The notes beneath the pieces are model-generated. The model ran no database searches and had not been told where the DNA came from. It saw only the letters and a list, made by a program, of their open reading frames with translations. From positions 1-10,056 of the forward strand of contig RPPU01000111.1 in NCBI GenBank assembly GCA_003819975.1: a stretch of DNA of 10,056 nt, read 5' to 3'. Shown here one piece after another: positions 1 through 6,074 of the stretch (position 1 is its first letter; each line of letters opens with the position of its first letter). A program made the position numbers and the translations under genes. Source of the DNA: Desulfobacteraceae bacterium. GTDB taxonomy: Bacteria; Desulfobacterota; DSM-4660; Desulfatiglandales; HGW-15.

Positions 1-932
1 GCTCCGTATTGCACCATCTTGCCGCCCTTTAAAATCCCCGCGATATAAGGATGTAATTTGAACTTTTGAAATTCCCGATGAGGATCCAAACAAGGATCGG
101 AATAATCCAAGCTGGTAAGCAGTCCTATGGCGATTTTGTTCTCTTTCATGCCGTAGATAAAACTGCCTCCGAAAGCATCGGCTTTCAAAGGATAGCCCAT
201 GGTATGAATCACATACCCCGGCGCGACTCTTGCTTCGGGTAGTTCCCATATTTCTTTAATGCCCACTTCATATCCTTGGGGGTTTTTACCTTCATCCAGC
301 TTATATTTTTGGATAAGCGTCTTGGTCAAATTGCCCCGGGATCCGTCGCCGAAAACCGTCACCTTGGCATGCAGATCGATGCCGGGCTCAAAATTGGATT
401 TTTTGCCGCCATCCGCGTCAATACCCTTATCACCGGTACGCACGCCGATCACCCGTTCCCCTTCGTAAAGAACTTCAGTCGCGGCAAATCCGGGAAAAAT
501 ATTAATACCTTGTTCCTCGACCTGCTTTCCAACCCATTCCACCAGTTTGGATAAAGAGACAATGTAATGACCGTGGTTATTGAGCGGCGGAGGGGTCAGG
601 GGCGCCGGGATTCGTCCGCTTTTAGTAAGAAAAAGAATTTCTTCTTTTTTCACTTCTCCTTCCAAGGGGGCGCCCTTTTCCAGAAAATCCGGCACCAATT
701 CCTTTAAAGCCACCGGATTCAGCACGGCTCCGGAAATACTGTGCGATCCGATATAAGTGCTTTTTTCCAGAACCGCGATCATGATCTCGTCGATTTTCTC
801 GCCCCCGCTTCCTTTTTCGACCTTTTCGTTATGTTGTTTGATCAAATTAGATAAATGCAAAGCTCCGCTGAAAGAAGCAATGCCTCCTCCGACAAAGAGC
901 ACATCGACATCCATAACATCTCTCTGTTCCAC
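1..932 (-). CDS. Electron transfer flavoprotein-quinone oxidoreductase (ETF-QO), N-terminal part; C-terminus outside window
   Basis: ETF-QO takes electrons from reduced electron-transfer flavoprotein and passes them through FAD and a 4Fe-4S cluster to membrane quinone, linking acyl-CoA and related dehydrogenases to respiration. I translated 310 complete residues. Residues 10-27 form the FAD-binding beta-alpha-beta start (GGGIAS), followed by the family blocks IGSHSISGAVLNP (61-73), NNHGHYIVSLSKLVEWVG (118-135), FGDGSRG (194-200) and FGGSFIY (254-260). The order and spacing follow mitochondrial and bacterial ETF-QO, which is about 550 residues. The iron-sulfur domain is therefore missing only because the window ends. 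The GTG start at 932 is chosen because AGGAGG lies 8 bases upstream; an in-frame ATG at 914 has no such site. The third Gly of the usual GxGxxG is Ser20. No ETF subunit genes are visible here. Family assignment is very secure; physiological donor is unknown. Confidence 0.95.
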   Translation of the reverse strand, partial: MEQRDVMDVDVLFVGGGIASFSGALHLSNLIKQHNEKVEKGSGGEKIDEIMIAVLEKSTYIGSHSISGAVLNPVALKELVPDFLEKGAPLEGEVKKEEILFLTKSGRIPAPLTPPPLNNHGHYIVSLSKLVEWVGKQVEEQGINIFPGFAATEVLYEGERVIGVRTGDKGIDADGGKKSNFEPGIDLHAKVTVFGDGSRGNLTKTLIQKYKLDEGKNPQGYEVGIKEIWELPEARVAPGYVIHTMGYPLKADAFGGSFIYGMKENKIAIGLLTSLDYSDPCLDPHREFQKFKLHPYIAGILKGGKMVQYG

Positions 933-940
933 TTTGTTTT

Positions 941-946
941 CCTCCT
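941..946 (-). promoter_or_regulatory. Shine-Dalgarno site fixing the GTG start of ETF-QO
   Basis: The minus strand reads AGGAGG, a perfect anti-16S match, with 8 bases before GTG at 932-930. This supports GTG over the internal ATG six codons later. Confidence 0.85.
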
Positions 947-975
947 ATGATCTGATTATACTCATCATCGCAACC

Positions 976-1024
976 GGGCAGAAAGAGTCTGAACCCGTCA
1001 TACGTTCTTTTTCCCAGCCTGCCC
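976..1024 (-). promoter_or_regulatory. Imperfect long inverted repeat in the leader of ETF-QO
   Basis: GGGCAGAAAGA (976-986) can pair with TCTTT (1006-1010) plus CTGCCC (1019-1024), giving 11 pairs interrupted by an 8-base one-sided bulge and a 19-base loop. It lies 30 bases upstream of the Shine-Dalgarno site. No U-run follows it on the minus strand, so it does not look like an intrinsic terminator. A leader RNA structure or a protein-binding operator are both possible. No known riboswitch class was recognised. Confidence 0.3.
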
Positions 1025-1111
1025 TATGATCCGCCCGCTCAAATATTCAGCTGAGATGGCTGCGCCTTAACCGAACAAATCTTTCCTATTTTCACATAAT
1101 CCTGAGAATTT

Positions 1112-1141
1112 TTTATAGCATACTGATTTAAAACCATGCAA
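1112..1141 (-). promoter_or_regulatory. Possible sigma70-type promoter for ETF-QO
   Basis: On the minus strand TTGCAT (1136-1141) and TATAAA (1112-1117) are separated by 18 bases. Transcription from here would give a leader of about 170 bases containing the inverted repeat at 976-1024. A perfect TATAAT also occurs at 955-960 but has no matching -35 and would leave almost no leader. Both are pattern matches only. Confidence 0.3.
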
Positions 1142-1285
1142 CATAAAAACGAACGCCCAATAGCCTCTTTTCAGCATCATGTCTTTAACCTTTTAAAGAA
1201 TCATTATTTCCGCGGCTTGGCTGAAAATTTAATAGTCACAAGGGGTTAAGATTTGGATGGTGAGATAGATAGACGAATAATAATT

Positions 1286-1328
1286 AAAATTCAGCTTATC
1301 TGACAACCGGTTTGCCCGGCGGGCTGAA
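1286..1328 (-). terminator. Possible terminator downstream of polyprenyl synthase
   Basis: On the minus strand TTCAGC (1328-1323) pairs with GCTGAA (1295-1290), enclosing a smaller CCGG/CCGG hairpin, and is followed by TTTT and an AT-rich stretch. It starts 35 bases past the stop codon. The outer stem is short and the U-run is only four, so a weak or partial terminator is the most that can be claimed. Confidence 0.4.
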
Positions 1329-1362
1329 CGATCCATTGAAAAAAAATGTACCGATTGGAAAT

Positions 1363-2340
1363 TTAGCAAGTCCGCTGAGCCATTTCATTCGTCAGGGTGA
1401 TTAAATCCTCTTTTACGGAACCGGAAGGGAAAGGCTCAAGACATTGAATGGATTTGATGAAATAAGTTTTAATGTCGGATTGGATTTTCTCAATGTTATT
1501 CTTGTCTTGGACCCTTGCGATAATGACGGAATATTCTTTCGGATCAATGGGTTGGTTCTTAAACAGGTTTTCAATTCTTTCAGCTTCCTGCCGATCCATC
1601 ATCTCCAAGGTATAGATCAGCGGTAAAGTGACCTTCCCTTCTTTAAGGTCGTTGCCGACCGGTTTTCCAAAAACCTCTTCAGAAGAAATATAATCCAGAA
1701 GATCATCCATCATCTGAAAAGCAATTCCAAAATTGAGACCAAACCGGTTGAGACGCTCGACCGTCGATTCATCGGCTCCGGCAAGCAAAGCTCCGCAAGC
1801 ACAGGCGGCGGAAATCAGTTCGGCGGTTTTGAATTGAATGATGTCCAAATATTGCTCCTTGCTGATCTGCCAATTATTGGTTTGCGCCAACTCTAAAAAC
1901 TGACCTTCGACCATTTGAATGGATGCCTGATTAAGCCTTGCCAAAAAATTCCAATTATTGCTTTCCGTTGCCAGGGTCGTCGCCAGGGCGTAAAAATAGT
2001 CTCCCCCCAACACCGCCGCCGGGTTTCCCCACACATTTCGGGCCGCCGGTTTTTTACGCCTGACTTCGGCGTTATCCAATACGTCATCATGCAGCAAGGA
2101 ACCGGTATGAATGAGCTCGAATAAAATGGATAGACGGTACAGATCCGCTTTTTGATAACCGCATAATTGAGCTGAAAGCACAAAGAGCAAGGGCCGCAGT
2201 CGCTTGCCCTCCCCTAATATGGAATAACGGCAAAGATCTTCCAGATTGAAAACGGATGTCTGAACGGCGCGATCCAATTCCCAATCGATTTTTTCAAGAT
2301 GAGGTTTGAATCGATTCAGTTTTGCATCCTTTGCATTCAT
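1363..2340 (-). CDS. Long-chain all-trans polyprenyl diphosphate synthase (IspB/HepS type)
   Basis: This enzyme extends an allylic diphosphate with isopentenyl diphosphate units to make the isoprenoid tail of menaquinone or ubiquinone; it is cytosolic and Mg-dependent. The 325-residue length is normal. It has GKRLRP (45-50), the first aspartate-rich motif DDVLD (85-89) with RR at 94-95, KTAEL (171-175) and the second motif DDLLD (212-216), followed by GNDLKEGK (229-236). The residue five before the first motif is Gly80. Small residues there are typical of long-chain synthases, so a quinone tail product is inferred over farnesyl or geranylgeranyl diphosphate. Exact chain length cannot be read. 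The ATG overlaps the rimO stop codon (ATGA), with GGAGAG just upstream, so translational coupling is likely. Confidence 0.93.
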   Translation of the reverse strand: MNAKDAKLNRFKPHLEKIDWELDRAVQTSVFNLEDLCRYSILGEGKRLRPLLFVLSAQLCGYQKADLYRLSILFELIHTGSLLHDDVLDNAEVRRKKPAARNVWGNPAAVLGGDYFYALATTLATESNNWNFLARLNQASIQMVEGQFLELAQTNNWQISKEQYLDIIQFKTAELISAACACGALLAGADESTVERLNRFGLNFGIAFQMMDDLLDYISSEEVFGKPVGNDLKEGKVTLPLIYTLEMMDRQEAERIENLFKNQPIDPKEYSVIIARVQDKNNIEKIQSDIKTYFIKSIQCLEPFPSGSVKEDLITLTNEMAQRTC

Positions 2341-3683
2341 AATATCTCTCCAATTAAATCATAGGAATAGGCTTCCGTGATGCGTACCGGAGCTATTTCT
2401 CCGATTTTTCCTTGCCCTTTATTGATCAGCACCCGCGTATCGACATCAGGGGCCATCCATGCCGTTCTGCCTTCCAAAAGCAAATCCGTTTCCGAACTCA
2501 AACCCTCAATTAAAACCGGTATCCTTTCACCGATCCTTTTCCTATTCTTTTTTAAAGAAATGTCAGCTTGCAGGCGCATGACGGTTTTTAAACGCTTTTT
2601 TGCCTTTTTAGGGTCTATGTGATCTTTAAAACGCACAGCCCCGGTCCCCTTTTCCGGACTGTATAAAAAGGTACCCAATTGATCAAACTCGGCCCATTCA
2701 ATAAAGTTTAGGAGTTCATCAAAAACAGAATCCGTTTCACCCGGAAATCCGATCATGAAAGTGGTCCGGATACTGATCCTTCTGGATAGCGCCCGAATCT
2801 TCTCGATCAATTTTCTGGGGGTTGAGCCGTCCATCGGTCGACCCATCCTCTTTAAAATCTGCGGATGCACATGTTGTAAAGGAATATCCAGATATGGGCA
2901 TATTTTATTTTCACTGTTGATCATTTCCAATAAACGATCCGAGATCCGGTTGGGATTACCATAAAGCACTCTGATCCATTCCAGTCCGGGAATGGCGATT
3001 AATTTTTCCAATAATAATTCGAGATTTGTACTTTTCTTTAAGTCCTGACCGTAAGCCGTACTGTCTTGCGCGATCAAATTAAGCTCCCGTACGCCTGCTG
3101 CGGCCATCTGTTGCGCCTCGGCCACTAACGATTCCAATTGCCGGCTGCGATAAGGACCGGTTAACCGGGGGATCAGGCAATAGGTGCATTGATTGGAACA
3201 GCCGTCGGCAATTTTCAGATAAGCGCTGTAAAAGGGAGTGGTCTGCATACGGGGGGTGGTATGATCGGCCAGATAATTGGGCTTTTTTATTATAAAGTCC
3301 GGCTGTATTCGAGGCTTTAAATCCAAACATTCCATAACGTGTTCGATCTGACCGGTTCCCAACCAGGCATCCACTTCTTTAATTTCTTTTGCCAACCGGT
3401 AGCCGTACCGTTGTACAAAGCACCCGATGACGACCAGTTTTTTTAAGCGGCCTTCTTTTTTAAGAGCCGCAATCTCCAGAATCGTGTCGATCGTCTCTTG
3501 CACCGCGGATTGGATAAAGCCGCAAGTATTAATGATACCGATCTCGGCTTCTTGTATCGTGCTCGCGATCGGTAAGCCTCTTTCGCGAAGCATTCCCAAC
3601 AGGTTCTCGCTATCGACGAGATTTTTAGCGCAACCTAAGCTGATCAGTCCGATTTTCCTTTTAGTTTTTTTCATTCGCTCCAC
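2337..3683 (-). CDS. rimO: Ribosomal protein S12 methylthiotransferase RimO
   Basis: RimO is a radical-SAM enzyme that adds a methylthio group to a conserved aspartate of ribosomal protein S12. Three domains are visible. The N-terminal UPF0004 domain has cluster cysteines C18 (in SLGCAKN), C54 (INTCGF) and C88 (VIGC). The radical-SAM domain has the CxxxCxxC motif at C162, C166 and C169. A C-terminal TRAM region spans about 379-448. The SLGCAKNLVDSE start and the ADGC context favour RimO over the tRNA enzyme MiaB. The longest frame begins with GTG at 3683; an ATG at 3674 gives MKKTKRK and is an equally possible start, because neither has a well-spaced Shine-Dalgarno site. It is first in a two-gene unit with the polyprenyl synthase, and a likely terminator for the upstream kinase lies between 3728 and 3769. 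Confidence 0.94.
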   Translation of the reverse strand: MERMKKTKRKIGLISLGCAKNLVDSENLLGMLRERGLPIASTIQEAEIGIINTCGFIQSAVQETIDTILEIAALKKEGRLKKLVVIGCFVQRYGYRLAKEIKEVDAWLGTGQIEHVMECLDLKPRIQPDFIIKKPNYLADHTTPRMQTTPFYSAYLKIADGCSNQCTYCLIPRLTGPYRSRQLESLVAEAQQMAAAGVRELNLIAQDSTAYGQDLKKSTNLELLLEKLIAIPGLEWIRVLYGNPNRISDRLLEMINSENKICPYLDIPLQHVHPQILKRMGRPMDGSTPRKLIEKIRALSRRISIRTTFMIGFPGETDSVFDELLNFIEWAEFDQLGTFLYSPEKGTGAVRFKDHIDPKKAKKRLKTVMRLQADISLKKNRKRIGERIPVLIEGLSSETDLLLEGRTAWMAPDVDTRVLINKGQGKIGEIAPVRITEAYSYDLIGEIL

Positions 3684-3727
3684 GATGACATCCGATCCGC
3701 TGCTGCTCGATTCGTTGCGGGTTATTC

Positions 3728-3769
3728 ACAAAAAAATAAATAGAGCCGTATCGCTTTTAACTCGGCCTC
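3728..3769 (-). terminator. Intrinsic terminator after the kinase gene
   Basis: On the minus strand GAGGCCG (3769-3763) pairs with CGGCTC (3748-3743) with one bulged G, enclosing 14 bases, and is followed directly by a T-rich run with seven consecutive T at 3735-3729. It begins 46 bases past the kinase stop. It separates the kinase from rimO, which therefore needs its own promoter in the remaining 40 or so bases; none is obvious. Confidence 0.55.
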
Positions 3770-3815
3770 GAAAAATGACCTGCGGGTATTTCAGGGTTCT
3801 CACGCCGGCATGAAA

Positions 3816-5219
3816 TCAGCCGTTCTTCTCACTCTCTTTAATGGATTTGGAAAGGCGTTTCATCAGCGTAAAAGCGAAATTCTTAAGAAAAAGCAATTGA
3901 ATGGATTCGGATGATTTATCAAGGAGGGTCGCGCTGATTTTCAATAAAATGCAGTCTGTCTCCGCCATGACGGTCGCAACCCGCGATTGCCCGCTTAAAT
4001 AGCCCATTTCGCCAAAACACTCACCGCGGTTGATGATCGCAATATTTTTACTGCTCTTTTGGACGGCGGCTTTGCCGCTCAAAATAATGAAAAAAGAATC
4101 GTCTATTTCGCCTTCGGTCACCACCACCTTATCCTTGCGCACCTTGATCATATTGCTGGCTGCAAGAATTTCCTTGATCTGCTCTTTGGTAAAATTCTCA
4201 AAAAAAGGCACCCCATGAATATAATCGATGACCGTATCCGTTTTCTCGCTCGATCCCGATTCCTTCAGTCCCCGCAAAGCCACCCGCAAATCATAAGCGA
4301 AATCCATGCTGGTTTGATAGCGCAGACTTTGATCTTTGGCTAAGGCTTTCTTGATGATCGTATTCAACACGTCCGGAATTTCAGGCCGAACCTGTTGCAA
4401 AGGCGGCGGTTCATCGTTAATAATTTTATACATAATGACGAAACAGTTGTCGCCATTAAAAGCCTTCTCGCCGGTCAATAGTTCGTATAAAACGCAACCC
4501 AAGGAAAATATATCGGTTTTGGCATCCAATGGTTCTTCTTTCACTTGCTCAGGAGACATATAACTGGGTGAACCGACAATCCCTTTTGAGGCGGTTTGCT
4601 CCGATTTGATGCGCGCAATTCCAAAATCGGTGATCTTTAGGTCGCCCGCTTTATTCAGCATGATGTTGGAAGGTTTGATATCCCGATGAATAAGGCCTTG
4701 TTTATGCGCAAAATCCAGAGCCTTACAAACCGTGAAAATCATTTCAACCACTTTGTTTAGGGGCAGCAGGTTTTCTTTTTGACAATATTTGAGCAAAGTG
4801 GGGCCGTCTATATATTCCATGGTAATGTAACAAAAATCCTTGTACATACCGGCATCATAGATCGCCACGATATTGGGGTGCAGCAAGCTGCCCGCCGATT
4901 GGGCTTCCATAAAAAATTGCTTGCGGTATTTATCGGCTTTTTCGCCCACCACGTCCGCTGCCGGTCGCGAAATCTTTATGCTGACACTACGATTAATATA
5001 ATGGTCTTTGCCAAGGTAAACGACGCCCATACTGCCCTGACCCAATTTCCCGATAATCTCATAGCGACCGACCGTCCGGATATCGGATAAATCAGTCAGA
5101 AACTGTGTATCAACCGGATTGAATTCTTCAGGTTCTCCTAAAAGTCTGCCTTTGATCCAACCGGTTAAACCCGATTTTTTGTGGGTTTCAAATGTGCCGT
5201 TTTTTCCTTTATCCGCCAA
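3816..5219 (-). CDS. Hanks-type Ser/Thr protein kinase with C-terminal cyclic-nucleotide-binding domain
   Basis: A soluble 467-residue protein with no membrane segment or PASTA repeats. The kinase domain covers about 53-315: Gly loop GQGSMG (60-65), ATP-anchoring K82, helix-C E105, catalytic HRD (178-180) with K182 and N185, DFG (198-200), and SPE (222-224) in place of APE. All catalytic residues are present and it is an RD kinase, so activity is expected. After a short linker, residues about 338-460 form a cNMP-binding (Crp/PKA-like) domain. Its phosphate-binding cassette, FGEMGYLSGQSRVA (402-415), keeps E404 and R413, which contact the cyclic nucleotide in this family. The start is TTG, supported by GGAGGG six bases upstream; a nearby ATG at 5238 is out of frame. 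It lies 53 bases behind the lipoprotein gene and is probably co-transcribed with it. Targets and ligand are unknown. Confidence 0.93.
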   Translation of the reverse strand: MADKGKNGTFETHKKSGLTGWIKGRLLGEPEEFNPVDTQFLTDLSDIRTVGRYEIIGKLGQGSMGVVYLGKDHYINRSVSIKISRPAADVVGEKADKYRKQFFMEAQSAGSLLHPNIVAIYDAGMYKDFCYITMEYIDGPTLLKYCQKENLLPLNKVVEMIFTVCKALDFAHKQGLIHRDIKPSNIMLNKAGDLKITDFGIARIKSEQTASKGIVGSPSYMSPEQVKEEPLDAKTDIFSLGCVLYELLTGEKAFNGDNCFVIMYKIINDEPPPLQQVRPEIPDVLNTIIKKALAKDQSLRYQTSMDFAYDLRVALRGLKESGSSEKTDTVIDYIHGVPFFENFTKEQIKEILAASNMIKVRKDKVVVTEGEIDDSFFIILSGKAAVQKSSKNIAIINRGECFGEMGYLSGQSRVATVMAETDCILLKISATLLDKSSESIQLLFLKNFAFTLMKRLSKSIKESEKNG

Positions 5220-5225
5220 GACCTG

Positions 5226-5231
5226 CCCTCC
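5226..5231 (-). promoter_or_regulatory. Shine-Dalgarno site fixing the TTG start of the kinase
   Basis: The minus strand has GGAGGG with six bases to TTG at 5219-5217. The next in-frame Met is residue 64, inside the Gly loop, so initiation has to be at or near this TTG. Confidence 0.75.
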
Positions 5232-5248
5232 AGTTCATTTTACCGACC

Positions 5249-5266
5249 CCGGTTATGAATAACCGG
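5249..5266. repeat. Perfect inverted repeat between lipoprotein and kinase genes
   Basis: CCGGTTAT (5249-5256) and ATAACCGG (5259-5266) are exact reverse complements two bases apart; as RNA this would be a 7-pair stem with a 4-base loop. No U-run follows on the minus strand, so it is not a typical terminator. It could protect an mRNA end, attenuate the kinase cistron, or bind a dimeric protein. Confidence 0.6.
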
Positions 5267-5272
5267 TCCTAT

Positions 5273-5893
5273 TCATTTGATATTGGCCTGTTCAAATAAT
5301 TTAATAATATCCAGTTTATTAATAGAATCTGAAAAAAGATCGCTCATCAATATATTCGCTTGGGTCTGCCCGAATAACCGGAGTCGGTTCGCTTCCCCGG
5401 TAATGGTTTGCTGACTTAATATATTTCCATCTTTAAGAAGGCGTCCCTCGTACTCGATTTGAGCCTTCCAGTCTCTTCCCTGGGAGTCTAAATGAAATTT
5501 CTTCAGTACAATCAAGACCTGCAAAGGGGATAAAGCGTTTTCAGGAGCGACTTCTAAACCCAAGCCGATAAGCCTTCTTCTAAAAACTTCCTTATAAAGA
5601 GTCGGAACTTCATATATGCCCATCTTAAATGCCGGATCTTTACCTCGCCCCAAATATAATGAAACCGCTTCATTACCTGTTCCGAATTCCCTTTGTGCGG
5701 TCTGGCTAAAAAGTTCCTTCGGCAACCTTTTATCTTCAAAACCAAGCGATACTTTCTTATTGGCCAATACATTGTTTTGCTCAGGTAAACGATACTCAAT
5801 ATTCAATATCGGAATAGTGGCGCAACCTGTCATGAAATATAATACAAAAATGATGCCAGCAAGACACAATATGATGCGAGTTTTTTTATCCAT
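5273..5893 (-). CDS. Predicted outer-membrane lipoprotein, YajG-like in layout, function unknown
   Basis: A 206-residue protein with a classic lipoprotein signal: KK at 3-4, a hydrophobic stretch from about 7 to 21, and a lipobox MTGC ending at C24. Residue +2 is Ala rather than Asp, which favours outer-membrane sorting by the Lol system. The mature part looks like one alpha/beta domain. A strand with FEDKR comes early, then a helix with YKEVFRRRLIGLGLEV, then strands around LQVLIVLKKF and WKAQIEYEGRL. This layout recalls YajG-type lipoproteins, but the resemblance is by eye and weak. The ATG is preceded by a G-rich Shine-Dalgarno (GGGGGA). A sigma70-type promoter sits 52 bases upstream of the ATG. 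The kinase gene follows on the same strand without a clear terminator between, so the two are probably co-expressed. Confidence 0.85.
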   Translation of the reverse strand: MDKKTRIILCLAGIIFVLYFMTGCATIPILNIEYRLPEQNNVLANKKVSLGFEDKRLPKELFSQTAQREFGTGNEAVSLYLGRGKDPAFKMGIYEVPTLYKEVFRRRLIGLGLEVAPENALSPLQVLIVLKKFHLDSQGRDWKAQIEYEGRLLKDGNILSQQTITGEANRLRLFGQTQANILMSDLFSDSINKLDIIKLFEQANIK

Positions 5894-5944
5894 TCACTTA
5901 TCCCCCTTCTATCCTTTTTTTGTTTTTTTTGGTTATAATTATTC

Positions 5945-5974
5945 AAAATAGCCGCTTGCTGCAAAAAGTGTCAA
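5945..5974 (-). promoter_or_regulatory. Sigma70-type promoter for the lipoprotein-kinase unit
   Basis: The minus strand has a consensus -35 TTGACA (5969-5974), an 18-base spacer, and TATTTT (5945-5950) as a four-of-six -10. It would start transcription roughly 45 bases before the lipoprotein ATG. This is the best promoter match in the window. A short inverted repeat, CGATC/GATCG at 5993-6006, lies just upstream of the -35. Confidence 0.55.
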
Positions 5975-6074
5975 GGAAAAGGTCAGGCGAGTCGATCGTG
6001 TGATCGCCAATTAAAATGCAGCGACTATCTAACCTATAGATTTTACTTTATTTTATGGCACTGGCAGAAAAAAT

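Larger units (their letters stand above)
933..1362. other. 430-base gene-free interval between ETF-QO and the polyprenyl synthase gene
   Basis: No reading frame with a convincing start site and length was found here on either strand. The interval holds the leader structure and candidate promoter of ETF-QO on its left half. It also has a perfect 8-base inverted repeat, TTTTCAGC (1168-1175) with GCTGAAAA (1220-1227), and a terminator-like hairpin near 1290-1328. It is more AT-rich than the genes on either side. No tRNA or recognised small RNA was seen. Confidence 0.6.

Noticed and set aside
276..554. Plus-strand frame of 92 residues opposite ETF-QO
   Set aside because: It is antisense to a clearly recognised, well-conserved enzyme and has no ribosome site or motif.
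955..960. Perfect TATAAT just upstream of the ETF-QO ribosome site as its promoter
   Set aside because: No acceptable -35 at 16-18 bases, and the transcript would start almost at the Shine-Dalgarno site; kept only as a minor alternative.
1067..1180. Minus-strand 37-residue frame beginning MMLKRGYWAF in the 430-base gap
   Set aside because: No well-placed Shine-Dalgarno site, no recognised motif, and it overlaps the candidate ETF-QO promoter; chance frames of this size are common.
3427..3813. Plus-strand frame of 128 residues across the start of rimO and the gap beyond
   Set aside because: Most of it is antisense to rimO, and it has no ribosome site or family resemblance.
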